A stretch of 64,000 bases of DNA from the NCBI RefSeq assembly GCF_000970045.1, contig NZ_CP009505.1:3992808-4056807 (forward strand), written 5' to 3'. A model generated the notes under the pieces. The model worked only from the letters and a program-made list of their open reading frames with translations, was not told the DNA's origin and ran no database searches. This document shows positions 16,507 to 26,202 of this stretch, in pieces (the stretch's first letter is position 1; the number at the start of each line of letters is the position of its first letter). A program made the position numbers and the translations under genes. Source of the stretch: Methanosarcina sp. MTP4 (GTDB lineage: Archaea > Halobacteriota > Methanosarcinia > Methanosarcinales > Methanosarcinaceae).

Positions 16507-17964
16507 ATTATCGGGTCTTCATTTGTAAAAACAGGTTTCGGAAAATACCGCGTACTTGGAAATGAGGATAACAGGGGGGAGGGACTGCTGTTCCTCGGGA
16601 ACTACCTGGCTCTTGACCGCTCCAAAGGAGCACCCGTATTCCTTGATGCCCTGAGACCCCATGCAGTCCTGATCTGCGGGAAAAGAGGATACGGGAAGTC
16701 CTATACTATGGGCTGCATACTGGAAGAACTCGCCCTTCTACCTCCCGCCCTTGCAAAAAACCTGGCATCCCTGGTTATTGATACCATGGGAATTTTCTGG
16801 ACAATAAGAAACCAGAACACGTTTGAAGCCGGGAAACTCAAACAATGGAACCTTGAGCCTTCCGGAATTGAGGCAGAGGTCTTCGTACCTGCAGGAAAAG
16901 CGGAAGAATACGAGAAACGGGGCATAAAGGTCACGCCATTTTCAATCTCGATCTCCGGACTTTCAGGAGGCCAGTGGTGCAGGTTATTTAACGTAGATGA
17001 GGTTTCGTCCCTGGGAGTGCTGGTTGTAAGAGCAATAGAATCTCTTAAAGAGAAGAATGAAGCGTACTCTTTCAAAGACATAATTACAGAAGTACTCCGG
17101 GACGAGCGTTCGGATTCTGTCTCCAAGGGAGCCGCAGAAAACTATTTCAGAGCCGTTGATTCCTGGGGAGTATTCGAAAAGGAAGGGACCCGGCTGTCGG
17201 AACTCGTAAGCGGTGGAAAGACCTCTGTCCTTGACGTAAGCACCCTTGAAAATGAGAATGTCTGTGCAGCCGTGGTTTCCATTCTTGCAGGCAGGCTCTA
17301 TGCAAAAAGGCTTGAGGCCAGGCGGGCATATGAAAAGAGGCTCATGGGAGGAGGAAGGGAGGAAGAAAAAACCGGAAAAGAGAAAGAGAAGGCAGGAAGA
17401 GAGGGAGGCAAAGAAGGGGCAGAAGGAAAAAGAGAAGAAATTGAAGTAGAAGGTGAAGCAGAAGGTGAAGTAGAAGGTGAAGCAGAAGGTGAAGTAGAAG
17501 GTGAAGTAGAAGGAGAGGAGTTTCCCATGGTCTGGCTCTTCATAGACGAAGCCCATATCTTCCTGCCCGCGGGAACTGAAACCCTTGCTTCGGAAGTACT
17601 GATCAACAGGTGTCTGAGGCAGGGGAGGCAGCCGGGGTTGTCCCTGATCCTCGCCACCCAGAGGCCTTCAGGCCTGCATACGGATGTGATATCACAAAGC
17701 GACCTTTTGATCTGCCACCGCCTCACTGCAAGTGACGACATCATTGCCCTGGAAGCCGCACGCCCCCTCTACATGCAGGAGGGTATCAGGGGACATATAA
17801 AGAAAATGGGAAGTGAGAGGGGAGCTGCCCTGATCGTGGACGACCATTCCGAATCCGTACACCTGGTCCGGATGCGCCCCCGGCGGAGCTGGCACGGAGG
17901 GGGAGAGCCAAGCGCCCTGATGCCCGGAGTGAAGGCAGAAAAAAGAGAAGAAACAACAATATGA
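16507..17964 (+). CDS. HerA/DUF87-like ATPase with non-AUG start
   Basis: P-loop ATPase of the HerA-FtsK branch, about 485 residues. Walker A GKRGYGKS (58-65) and Walker B FIDEAH (345-350) are intact, as is the later LATQRPS segment typical of HerA-like proteins. The first ATG (16708) lies inside the protein just past the P-loop, so translation must begin upstream. The only room is after an in-frame stop at 16489, where GGAGGG (16497-16502) precedes ATT (16507) and ATC (16510), with no ATG, GTG or TTG. A Lys/Glu-rich insert (about 280-338) ends in a tandem GEVEGEAE repeat coded by 12-bp DNA units. Cellular role unknown; DNA translocation or repair is plausible. Confidence 0.8.
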   Translation: MIGSSFVKTGFGKYRVLGNEDNRGEGLLFLGNYLALDRSKGAPVFLDALRPHAVLICGKRGYGKSYTMGCILEELALLPPALAKNLASLVIDTMGIFWTIRNQNTFEAGKLKQWNLEPSGIEAEVFVPAGKAEEYEKRGIKVTPFSISISGLSGGQWCRLFNVDEVSSLGVLVVRAIESLKEKNEAYSFKDIITEVLRDERSDSVSKGAAENYFRAVDSWGVFEKEGTRLSELVSGGKTSVLDVSTLENENVCAAVVSILAGRLYAKRLEARRAYEKRLMGGGREEEKTGKEKEKAGREGGKEGAEGKREEIEVEGEAEGEVEGEAEGEVEGEVEGEEFPMVWLFIDEAHIFLPAGTETLASEVLINRCLRQGRQPGLSLILATQRPSGLHTDVISQSDLLICHRLTASDDIIALEAARPLYMQEGIRGHIKKMGSERGAALIVDDHSESVHLVRMRPRRSWHGGGEPSALMPGVKAEKREETTI

Positions 17965-18268
17965 GAACATAAGAGCGATAAGGAGATCAATAAACGCTTA
18001 TTTTAATGCATATTACGGAAAAAATGGGGGCATATTGTAAACCACTTTTATACTCCGCCATAAAATAATTTAAATATTAGATATCATTACCATGCTATCC
18101 ATAAGTATGGAACTGGATCACGAGCTGTAAACACATAACTCCCAATATAATAAAAAACTGTGCAGATGACAGAGTGCAGATGACATGAAACTACAATCAT
18201 ATTCATCAGAGCGGCCTATGGCCCGGTGAATTGCAGCTTTTAATTTCAGAAACCAAATCGGTGATGCC
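17965..18268. other. Spacer before leuD
   Basis: About 300 nt, AT-rich, with a TATA-like TAATTTAAATATTAG near 18065-18080 and a short direct repeat (GCAGATGACA, around 18162 and 18175). No gene seen. Confidence 0.5.
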
Positions 18269-18757
18269 ATGAAAGGAAGAGCCTGGAAATTCGGAGATGA
18301 CGTGGACACGGACGCAATAATTCCGGGTCGCTACTTGATCTTCAATACCCCCGAGGAACTCGCGAAGTACACCTTTGAAGGTGTCCGCCCCGAGTTTGCA
18401 AAAAACGTGCATGAAAACGACATCGTAGTCGGAGGAAGCAACTTCGGCTGCGGGTCCTCCCGTGAACACGCGCCCCTTGCCCTGCGGGGCTCAAAGGTGT
18501 CCTGTGTGATCGCAAAGTCCTTTGCCCGGATCTTTTTCAGGAACTCGATAAACATCGGGATCCCGGTCCTTGAATGCCCGGATACGGACAGGATTGACGA
18601 CGGGGACGAACTGGAAGTGGACCTTGCAACAGGGGTCATTGAAAACAAAACGAAAGGTGAGACCTACCAGGCAACGCCCCTCCCGGATTTTGTCCGCAAA
18701 ATAGTGGACAAAGGAGGGCTTGTTGAATATTCCCGGGACCTGGTCTCAAAACGCTAA
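18269..18757 (+). CDS. leuD: 3-isopropylmalate dehydratase small subunit (LeuD/HacB family)
   Basis: 162 residues, the separate swivel subunit of an archaeal aconitase-type hydro-lyase. Signatures are [14 protein letters not shown] at the N-terminus and [18 protein letters not shown] in the substrate loop. In methanogens this fold serves leucine synthesis (isopropylmalate isomerase, also citramalate) or coenzyme B synthesis (homoaconitase). The loop after GRY reads LIFNT, lacking the arginine seen in methanogen homoaconitase small subunits (YLRT), which favours the leucine pathway. The adjacent dehydrogenase gene downstream supports this. Confidence 0.88.
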   Translation: MKGRAWKFGDDVDTDAIIPGRYLIFNTPEELAKYTFEGVRPEFAKNVHENDIVVGGSNFGCGSSREHAPLALRGSKVSCVIAKSFARIFFRNSINIGIPVLECPDTDRIDDGDELEVDLATGVIENKTKGETYQATPLPDFVRKIVDKGGLVEYSRDLVSKR

Positions 18758-18905
18758 TTAGAGAGGAGCTGTCCAGGAAAAATTGTTCAGGAAAAAACGG
18801 TAGGGACAAAAACTATCAGAAAAAACCTGTTCAAAAGACCTGTTCACGGCCAACATCTCTTAACAATAAGGCAAATTTGCCAGCAAATTCGAAAGGAGTA
18901 CAAAC

Positions 18906-20033
18906 ATGACGCAGTATAAGATTCCGGTCCTTTCCGGAGACGGGATAGGCCCAGAAATCATCGCCGAAGGCAAGAAAGTTGTTGATGTCGCAGGCGAAAA
19001 ATTCGGCTTTGATGTAGAATGGATCGACTACCCCCATGGGGCAGATCACTACCTGGAGACAGGAGAACTAATTTCGGAAGACACCTTAAAGGAATTATCC
19101 GGCTATCCTGCCATTTACCTGGGATCCATCGGAGACCCGAGGATTGCCCCGGGAGTTCTTGAAAAGGGGATCTTATTAACTGCGCGCTTTTACTTCGACC
19201 AGTACATCAACCTGCGCCCGGTGAAACTCCTTGAAGGAGTCTGGACCCCGCTCAAGGACAAGACCGCAAAAGATATCGACTTCACTGTGGTCAGGGAAAA
19301 CACCGAGGACTTCTACATCGGCATCGGCGGAAGAGCCAAAAAAGGCGAGAGCAAGGACCTCCTTGAAGTGAAAAGGACTCTCTACTCCGCAAAATTCGGG
19401 CTGGATATCGAGACCGACAGCGAGGAAATCGGGTACCAGATAGGCCTGATCTCAAAGGAAGGCACCCAGAGGGTCATGGAATACGCCTTTGACCTCGCAG
19501 AAAAGAGCAGGAAACACGTCTCTTCCGTTGACAAGGCAAACGTCCTTTCCGATATCTACGGCTTCTGGCGCGAGGAATTCGAAGCAGTTGCCTCGAAACA
19601 CCCCGATATTACCACGGACTTCAACTTCGTGGACGCAATCACCATGTGGTTTGTGAAAAACCCCGAATGGTTCGACGTGGTCGTAACCCCAAACATGTTC
19701 GGAGACATCATAACCGACCTCGGAGCAATGATCCAGGGCGGCCTCGGTCTTGCCCCCGGCGGAAACATCAACCCCCAGGGCACAAGCATGTTCGAGCCCA
19801 TCCACGGCTCAGCCCCCAAGTACAAGGGTATGAACAAGGTCAACCCGATTGCCACCATCTGGGCGGGCGCCATGCTCATCGAACAGCTCGGAGAAAAAGA
19901 AGCCGCAGACAGCATCGTAGGCGCAATCCAGCAAAACATCCTGAACGCTAAGGTCAGGACCTACGACATGGGCGGCAGCAACGGCACCTCCGACGTCGGG
20001 GACGACATAGCAAGGCTCGTGAGAGAAGGGTGA
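18906..20033 (+). CDS. leuB: 3-isopropylmalate dehydrogenase family protein
   Basis: Decarboxylating beta-hydroxyacid dehydrogenase, 375 residues. Motifs: [10 protein letters not shown] at the start, [18 protein letters not shown] (substrate loop), DKANVL (catalytic Lys), [12 protein letters not shown] (metal-binding Asp residues) and the NAD-binding [10 protein letters not shown]. Together with the leuD gene 148 nt upstream it fits the last steps of leucine synthesis. Homoisocitrate dehydrogenase (AksF) is the main alternative. The ATG at 18906 follows GAAAGGAGTACAAAC, a strong ribosome-binding site. Confidence 0.88.
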   Translation: MTQYKIPVLSGDGIGPEIIAEGKKVVDVAGEKFGFDVEWIDYPHGADHYLETGELISEDTLKELSGYPAIYLGSIGDPRIAPGVLEKGILLTARFYFDQYINLRPVKLLEGVWTPLKDKTAKDIDFTVVRENTEDFYIGIGGRAKKGESKDLLEVKRTLYSAKFGLDIETDSEEIGYQIGLISKEGTQRVMEYAFDLAEKSRKHVSSVDKANVLSDIYGFWREEFEAVASKHPDITTDFNFVDAITMWFVKNPEWFDVVVTPNMFGDIITDLGAMIQGGLGLAPGGNINPQGTSMFEPIHGSAPKYKGMNKVNPIATIWAGAMLIEQLGEKEAADSIVGAIQQNILNAKVRTYDMGGSNGTSDVGDDIARLVREG

Positions 20034-20071
20034 TTTCAAACCCTTCAATATTTTTATATTACTCAAACCCA

Positions 20072-20100
20072 GGCGGAAGATTCTTCCGGCCTTTTTTCTT
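20072..20100 (+). terminator. leuB terminator
   Basis: GG-CGGAAG and CTTCCGGCC arms (one bulge) followed by TTTTTTCTTTTTC, 40 nt after the stop. Confidence 0.75.
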
Positions 20101-20242
20101 TTTCTTGGTTCTTATTTTTCATTTTATTTTTCTTGATCCAGGTTCTGTTCGGATTTCGATCAGGTTATATCAGAGAATTTCCAACACTTAATGAAAATTA
20201 GTTAATTTTCATGCAGGAGTCACCACTTGAGAGGCATTAATT

Positions 20243-20548
20243 ATGAAATCCGCAATTCTCCGAATCTACCTGAAAGACAGCTCAACCTACCACGGAAAAT
20301 CCGTCCATAAAACGGTCCTTGAGTTTTTGCGCGACTCCGGCATAAAGGGCGCAACCCTGCTCCGGGGAATCGAAGGGTATGGAACGGACGGGAAGATCCG
20401 CTCATTGAAAGTGCTAGCGCTGAGTAACGAGATCCCGCTTGTTATTGAAACAGTTGACGAAGAGGAAAAACTCAGGCCCCTTATCCCGAAATTGCGGGAG
20501 ATTGTGGGAAAAGAGCTTATGACCCTGCAGGCAGTGGAAATAATTTGA
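20243..20548 (+). CDS. DUF190 family protein
   Basis: 101 residues, the typical full length of this PII-like small fold. Signatures are LRIYLKDSSTYHGKSVHKTVLEFLRDSGIKGATLLRGIEGYG, split across the first 50 residues, and LPLVIETVD-type strand IPLVIETVDEEEK. DUF190 proteins often accompany fluoride exporters (crcB) or transport genes, but no crcB is nearby, so the role is open. Probably monocistronic. Confidence 0.9.
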   Translation: MKSAILRIYLKDSSTYHGKSVHKTVLEFLRDSGIKGATLLRGIEGYGTDGKIRSLKVLALSNEIPLVIETVDEEEKLRPLIPKLREIVGKELMTLQAVEII

Positions 20549-20862
20549 GCTGATTTTCAGATTTAAGGCATAAAAGACTTTTATTGAGGAAAAACGAGGA
20601 TTGAAACGGGTACATTTTTTTGAATCTGTCTTTTTTCATTTTATTCCGGGATCGAGCCTCGCTCCGCTCGGAGAAAGCTCCGTTTGGAACGGCATTCCGG
20701 TTGTTCCGGTCAATAGCTGGCTGAACAAAAAAATAGCTGCCCCCCAAATCATCTACAAATGCAGCCCGATTTACAGGCAGAGAGCACCTTTTATCAAATT
20801 TTAGATATTTCCTCTCCTCAGTTTTCAGTTGCCTTTAAATCCCAGAAACCTCCTAGTATCCC
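20549..20862 (+). other. Spacer with GC hairpins
   Basis: No gene supported. Contains CCGAGCGGAGCGAGG-type palindromic DNA on the minus strand (20655-20675) that weakly resembles the hairpin of the pylD/hisB 3' elements, and a CCGGAAxxCCGG repeat near 20690. Confidence 0.4.
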
Positions 20863-21912
20863 GTGATTGACGTGGCACGGAAAAAGCAGTTTGAAAAGCC
20901 CCTGCACGGGGACAAGGAAAGTCTGCGCTTCGCGACCCCGGAACCGATTGCTCGGTACAGGGCGCAGCGCCTGAAATGCAGGACCCTGGCTGACATCAGC
21001 TGCGGGATCGGAGGGCAGACTGTGTTTTTTGCACAGCAGTGCGAGTTTGTGTATGCGGTGGAAATCGACCCGGAGAAAATCGAGTACGCAAAACAGAACT
21101 GCGAGATGTACGGGCTCGACAACGTGAAGTTCATCTGCGGAGACGCCCTGGACCCGGAAGTCGTCGCACAGATCCCGAAAGTCGATATCGTGTTTTCGGA
21201 CCCCTTCCGTCCTCCAGAAGAAGAGGAGAGAAAAGTCTCAAGCATCGAGCCGGGGATTCCGAACGTGCTTGAAGCTTACGGGGAGAAGACTAAAAACTTT
21301 GCCTTCGAAGCTCCGCCCCAGATGCCGCCTGAAAAGATTCCCTTTGACTGCGAAAAAGAATATATCTCCCTGGACGGCCAGCTCAACCGCCTGACCCTCT
21401 ACTTCGGAGGGTTAAAGCAGTTCGACAGGCTGGCAGTAGCCCTGCCGGCAGGCGAAGGGCTCGTGCCAAAAGAATGCCCACTTTCGAAGCTGCGGGAAAG
21501 CGACCGGATGAAACTCTACGCTTACGAGCCGGAACCTTCCGTAACAGCCGCCGGACTGCTCCCCGAACTTGTGGACTCCATGATCGAACTCTCGGGACCA
21601 TTTTCAGGAAGTTTTGATATCTTCAAGGTAGACAAAAAAAGGATTTTACTGACAGCAGATGCCTTCGTCAAACAGTCCATGATAAAAAACCACTACCTTG
21701 TACTGAAGACCTGCCCCTTTGAACCCCTGGAAATCAATAAGTTCCTGAAAGACCGGAATGTCGGGTCAGTGGTCCTGAGGGTAGGGGTAAAGCCCGAAGA
21801 CTACTGGGAAGTCCGAAATGAGGTCGAAAAAGGGCTTGAAGGGAAAAAGACCATCCACCTCTTTGTAAAAGATGGCATTGCAATCCTCTGCGAAGTGCTC
21901 TTTAAGGACTGA
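20863..21912 (+). CDS. Class I methyltransferase with THUMP-like C-terminal domain
   Basis: 349 residues. A Rossmann methyltransferase (about 20-150) has motif I LADISCGIGGQTVFFA, acidic motif VYAVEIDPEKI and motif IV VFSDPFRP in place of DPPW/DPPY. It is followed by a THUMP-like C-terminal domain (about 270-349). Archaeal relatives resemble trimethylguanosine-synthase-type RNA methyltransferases. The substrate, probably RNA, is not shown. It starts with GTG at 20863 or 20872; no ATG is available. It converges on alaS. Confidence 0.8.
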   Translation: MIDVARKKQFEKPLHGDKESLRFATPEPIARYRAQRLKCRTLADISCGIGGQTVFFAQQCEFVYAVEIDPEKIEYAKQNCEMYGLDNVKFICGDALDPEVVAQIPKVDIVFSDPFRPPEEEERKVSSIEPGIPNVLEAYGEKTKNFAFEAPPQMPPEKIPFDCEKEYISLDGQLNRLTLYFGGLKQFDRLAVALPAGEGLVPKECPLSKLRESDRMKLYAYEPEPSVTAAGLLPELVDSMIELSGPFSGSFDIFKVDKKRILLTADAFVKQSMIKNHYLVLKTCPFEPLEINKFLKDRNVGSVVLRVGVKPEDYWEVRNEVEKGLEGKKTIHLFVKDGIAILCEVLFKD

Positions 21913-21977
21913 AAAAAGCAGCTCAGGACTTAAAAAGCCAAAAATCAGAAAGGGAAAAACGAAAAAGATAGAAAAAA

Positions 21978-21997
21978 CCGGGAATTATAAAACCCGG
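21978..21997. terminator. Hairpin between convergent genes
   Basis: CCGGG (21978-21982) and CCCGG (21993-21997) around an AT loop, flanked by A-rich and T-rich tracts, suited to terminate from both sides. Confidence 0.55.
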
Positions 21998-22073
21998 CAT
22001 CCATCTTTTCTTTACTATTTTACTCTGCTAATCAAGCCTTATTAGACTTATTCATTCGATTCATTTATAAGGC

Positions 22074-24848
22074 TTATTCACCACAGGCTTCTTTTACGAG
22101 CTCAAGCCCGCGGACAAGGGCATCTTCGATCCTGGTCGGGTCAGTCCCGCCGCCCATGGCAAGGTCCGGCTTTCCACCGCCGCCGCCACCGACAACTTTT
22201 GACATCTCACGAACCAGGGTGCCTGCGCTGACTCCGCATTCGACAGCTTTCTTGCCGGCGGATGCGACGATTTTCACACCTGAGGCGTCGCTTACAAGGA
22301 TGGTGACAACGTCTTCGTTTTTCAGGAACTCGGTTGCGATTTTCTGGAGCTCTTTGGAATCGGCGCCCGGGATTGCTTTTGCAACTACCCTGAGCCCTGC
22401 AACCTCGCTCGCAGTTCCGAGCATCTGGTAGACCCGGGCACGGGCAAGTTCTTCCTTGAGCCGCTCGTTTTCTTTCTGGAGGGACTTCCATTCCCCGAAG
22501 AAGCGATCAACACTGGCAGGGAGGTGGTCTGGCGGGATGCTCAGGGTCTTTGCGGAATCGACCAGGAGGGACTCCATCTTCTGCATGGCCCGGACAGCTG
22601 CTGTTCCTGCTGCGAATTCAAGTCTCTCGACCCCGTCCTGGATGCGCTCGGTCTTCAGGATCTTGATGGGTCCGATAACACCCGTAGTGAGGCAGTGGGT
22701 CCCGGCGCAAGCTTCCACGTCGTCCCCCACTTTTACGACCCTGATCTTCTCTCCTGGGGGAACGCCACCCTGGTAGAGCCCGAAGCCGTATTCCTGTTCA
22801 GCGTCTGTCCTGGCCATCCACTCGGTGACCACACGCTTATTTTCCATGACCGTCCGGTTGGCCAGGAGTTCGATCTCCCTCAGTTCTTCGGGAGAGATGT
22901 GCTTGTAGTGGGAAAGGTCAAGCCTGGAATGGTCTTCGAACTTCTGGGCTCCTGCCTGCCAGATGTGGTTCCCGAGGACTTTCCTTGCAGCATCGTTCAC
23001 AATGTGGGTTGCGGTGTGGTGCCTTGCAAGGGTCATCCTCCGCTCTTCGTCCACTTCACCCACTATCATGTCGCCTTTGCCGATATCAATTCCTTCGTCG
23101 GGCTTTTCCACGGTATGGACAATGACGCCGTTGAAGACCTGAACGTCCACCACTTTGTACACGGTATCTCCATCTGTGATGGTTCCGGTATCATAAGGCT
23201 GTCCTCCACCTTCCGCATAGAAGAAAGTGCTGTCCAGCACGAGATGGTTGTCAAAAACATCCAGAACAACAGCCTCGAACTCCATACGGGTAGGCTCGTC
23301 GTAGAAGAGGCGCTTGGTCATCGGGAGGTGCTTGAGCCGCTCAGCAAAGGGATTTTCTTCCACTACCTTTTCTTCCGCCTTGTTGTGAAGCTCACCGATA
23401 ATGGAATAGAAGTTGTCCGGGAACTCCACGCCCACCCCAAGATCGGATGCGACTTCCTTTGCCATCTCAGGGGGTATCCCATGGGAATCATAGAGTTCGG
23501 TTAACTGGGACAGGGGGATCTTTTCTCCGCTCTTCTTGAAATGGCCTGCAGATTTCTGGATGATCCTGCGGCCCCTTTCCATGGTACTGTTGAACTTTTC
23601 TTCTTCTGACTCAAGGATGTCCTGGATGACCGGGAAGTTATCCCTGAACTCGGGGTACTCGGGCATGTTCTTGATGTGCATGTCCACAATTTCGGACAGC
23701 GGGGTCCTGACGTCCAGGTCCTTCATCATGCGCAGCGTCCTTCTGAGGACCAGGCGGGCAAGGTATCCACCCTTGACGTTCGAGGGGATGACTCCGTCCC
23801 CGAGCATGAAGGTCAGGCAGCGGGTATGGTCCGCGATCGAGTAGACCTTCTCCACGGGCTCCATGATGGTCGCAAGCTTGTCCACGGTCATCCCGATGTT
23901 TGAAGCCACCTGTTTCCTGAGTGCCATCAGGTTTGACTTTTCGCTCACATCCATGAGGCCTGCAAGCCTTGCGTTCTGGGCAAGAATGTTTGCATATTCC
24001 GGATCGTTGAGTTCGTGTTCGATTCCTGCAAGACCCATGAGTTCGGTTACGATTTCGGGGAAAATTGCATCATAGATGGTCGGAGAACCTTTGGACGCCC
24101 AAACAAAACGCTCAAGCCCGTATCCGGTGTCCACGATGTAGTTGTCCATCTTGGAGTAGTTCTCGCCCTTTATCGGGATGTCCCCATTCTTATCGACCTT
24201 CAGGTTCATGAACACCAGGGTTGCAAGCTCGAGCCCGTGCACGATTACTTCCACACAGGGCCCGGCGTTTCCTCCGCCTGCCCAGGGTTCTTCCTTATAG
24301 GTAACGGCAAAGGGGTCGACCTTGAGAGAGCTCAGGAGCTCGTCACAGAGTTCCAGAGTCCTGTCCTTCCAGTAAATCTCATTACCCGTGCGGTTGAAGG
24401 CATGGTGCGCCATCATTTCAAAGGTTGTAAGGTGGCGCCCGCTCCTGCCCACCGAGTCCAGGTCGTTTAAGCGGATACAGGGCTGGGAAATCGTGAGGGG
24501 ATTTGCAGGAGGAGGGACCTGCCCTGAAGTGACGAAGGGCTGGAAATCGGCAATGGATGCAATGGTCAGGTAGATATCGTCTCTCCAGCGAGCAACCACC
24601 GGATAGCGTTCAACCCGGGTGTGCTCCTGGGATTCGAAGAAGGAGAGGTAATACTCGCGCATCTCTGCGACATTGAATTCCCTGGAAAAAGCCGGGGTTC
24701 CGATAAAGGAATAAGGATCGCAGGGCGCATCTCCGCATGTCTCGCGGTCAAGGTCGCGCGTCCAGAAGAATGCCCCACATTTGGAACACTGTTTCCGAAC
24801 GAACCCATTATTTTTGAAAAAGTCAAGTTGATACTCGTCTTCAAGCAT
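22074..24848 (-). CDS. alaS: Alanyl-tRNA synthetase, archaeal type
   Basis: Charges tRNA-Ala. 924 residues from the ATG whose first base is 24848, which follows GGAGTGAGTATT; a longer frame adds ten unconserved residues. It has the archaeal N-terminal extension with a zinc-like C-x2-C...C-x4-C (KQCSKCGAFF, CGDAPC), class II core motifs, an editing domain with the metal-binding HHTATH (about two-thirds along) and CAGTHC, and a C-terminal glycine-rich GGGGGGKPDLA segment in the oligomerisation domain. Single leftward gene. Confidence 0.98.
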   Translation of the reverse strand: MLEDEYQLDFFKNNGFVRKQCSKCGAFFWTRDLDRETCGDAPCDPYSFIGTPAFSREFNVAEMREYYLSFFESQEHTRVERYPVVARWRDDIYLTIASIADFQPFVTSGQVPPPANPLTISQPCIRLNDLDSVGRSGRHLTTFEMMAHHAFNRTGNEIYWKDRTLELCDELLSSLKVDPFAVTYKEEPWAGGGNAGPCVEVIVHGLELATLVFMNLKVDKNGDIPIKGENYSKMDNYIVDTGYGLERFVWASKGSPTIYDAIFPEIVTELMGLAGIEHELNDPEYANILAQNARLAGLMDVSEKSNLMALRKQVASNIGMTVDKLATIMEPVEKVYSIADHTRCLTFMLGDGVIPSNVKGGYLARLVLRRTLRMMKDLDVRTPLSEIVDMHIKNMPEYPEFRDNFPVIQDILESEEEKFNSTMERGRRIIQKSAGHFKKSGEKIPLSQLTELYDSHGIPPEMAKEVASDLGVGVEFPDNFYSIIGELHNKAEEKVVEENPFAERLKHLPMTKRLFYDEPTRMEFEAVVLDVFDNHLVLDSTFFYAEGGGQPYDTGTITDGDTVYKVVDVQVFNGVIVHTVEKPDEGIDIGKGDMIVGEVDEERRMTLARHHTATHIVNDAARKVLGNHIWQAGAQKFEDHSRLDLSHYKHISPEELREIELLANRTVMENKRVVTEWMARTDAEQEYGFGLYQGGVPPGEKIRVVKVGDDVEACAGTHCLTTGVIGPIKILKTERIQDGVERLEFAAGTAAVRAMQKMESLLVDSAKTLSIPPDHLPASVDRFFGEWKSLQKENERLKEELARARVYQMLGTASEVAGLRVVAKAIPGADSKELQKIATEFLKNEDVVTILVSDASGVKIVASAGKKAVECGVSAGTLVREMSKVVGGGGGGKPDLAMGGGTDPTRIEDALVRGLELVKEACGE

Positions 24849-25027
24849 AATACTCACTCCGGATGCGTGGGGGTGCACTCTGCCCCGGAACAGCTGAAAA
24901 TAAAAGGAAAGCAGAAAAACCCCCGCCCAACCGTTTAAAAGGATTTGACGCGTTTTAATGTGCTTTATCCGGTTATATTAATCGATTGTGTGTCAATCAA
25001 ACTTGTGTTATCACAATTATATGGTGT

Positions 25028-25133
25028 CACAGTGTACATTAATCACAGTGTACGTTAATCACAGTGTACGTTAATCACAGTGTACGTTAATCACAGTGTA
25101 CGTTAATCACAGTGTACGTTAATCACAGTATGC
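25028..25133. repeat. 16-bp tandem repeat, seven copies
   Basis: Unit CACAGTGTACGTTAAT starting at 25028, 25044, 25060, 25076, 25092, 25108 and, degenerate, 25124. Copies are almost identical. Each unit contains GTGTAC and partial dyad symmetry. It lies about 180 nt upstream of alaS. Confidence 0.97.
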
Positions 25134-25588
25134 ATTGTTGCTGCACCCAACTTAAAGTTTGGGCACCTATCTTAAATATTGTGAACTTAACCGGGTTTAA
25201 TGTGCCAGATAATTTATACAATTTAAACCGCTCTTGCAGCACAAACACTTACACAACATTGAATAAATTATATAATAATGTTGCATCAAAGACAACCCGG
25301 ATTTGAGGGTCCTAACCTATAAGTGTTAATTCTACACAAAAACCTTATTCTTTTTTTTAAAGATGAAAATTATTTTTTAGGCGTATGAACGGGGCTCTCC
25401 GCACAAACAACATAAGAAGGGTCTACCCGGAAAATACAAAACCCTGAATAAGGGACTACAAAACCATCAGGGCCTACAAAACCATCAGGGTCTACAAAAC
25501 CTCATCATATCGCCAGATTTCATACTTTCGGGCTTACGGCCATTAACTTGCTGCCGCCTGCACTGCCCCGAACTCATTTTCGGGATAG
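25134..25588. other. AT-rich spacer with an 18-bp repeat
   Basis: No gene supported. An 18-bp unit CTACAAAACCATCAGGGC occurs 2.6 times at 25455-25500. The rest is AT-rich without clear structure. Confidence 0.6.
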
Positions 25589-25849
25589 TTACCTGTAAAG
25601 CACAACAGTCCTGCCGCGCACCTCAATCAGCGTGGAATGGCTGCGCTCCGCCAGTTCTTCAGCTATGTCTTTAAGGTCTTTTTCGGATTCCGCACTTTTG
25701 AGCACTTTTACTTTCACAAGTCTGTTAGCCTTTATGTGTTTCTTCAGTTCCTCGACTACAGAGTCGGTCACTCCGTTCTTTCCGATATTGATAATCGGGG
25801 AAAGTTTGCTGGCCTCTGATTTCAGTTTGTATAGCTTGTCTTTCTCCAT
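25589..25849 (-). CDS. YhbY/CRM-domain RNA-binding protein
   Basis: 86 residues, a complete stand-alone CRM domain. Typical are the start LKSEASKLSPIINIGKNGVTDSVVEEL, with the GKNG loop (GxxG) used for RNA binding, and the closing IEVRGRTVVLYR strand. Bacterial YhbY associates with pre-50S particles; archaeal copies are assumed to act in ribosome or RNA maturation. Leftward, single gene. Confidence 0.93.
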   Translation of the reverse strand: MEKDKLYKLKSEASKLSPIINIGKNGVTDSVVEELKKHIKANRLVKVKVLKSAESEKDLKDIAEELAERSHSTLIEVRGRTVVLYR

Positions 25850-26111
25850 TGCCCTTCCTCTCAGTTATTAATGATGAAAAGAATTACTGTTACTCTGAGT
25901 TCATTCTGCCCTCAACTCAGAGATTTTCTCTGTTCTCATCTCAGCCTCTATATCAACGTTTTCCCGATAAACCCGATGGTTTATTGAACCCCGGATCATT
26001 TGAACAGGAACTCATTCAGAGGTTTCGGATAATGGAGAACAGTTTTACAGTAGAACATATTAGAAACATTTATCAAACATATTCAAGATTATATATTAGT
26101 GTAGACTTAGT

Positions 26112-26157
26112 GTATAGTGTTTGTGTATAGTGTTTGTGTATATTGTTTGTGTATAGT
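26112..26157 (+). promoter_or_regulatory. 13-bp GTATAGT direct repeats
   Basis: GTATAGT at 26112, 26125 and 26151 with a GTATATT variant at 26138: four units of TGTTTGTGTATAG with a 13-bp period, ending about 45 nt before the FilR1-type regulator. The half-site matches the inverted repeat near copy 1. The 260 nt before it (25850-26111) show no gene. Confidence 0.6.
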
Positions 26158-26202
26158 TTGTACTGAATCAGTATATGATACTCTGGAGGAGGAGGAGAAA
26201 AT

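Noticed and set aside
22524-23504. 326-codon open frame on the plus strand
   Set aside because: Lies wholly antisense to alaS; its composition mirrors the synthetase codons and it has no family features.
25028-25133. CRISPR array
   Set aside because: 16-bp head-to-tail repeats without spacers and no cas genes.
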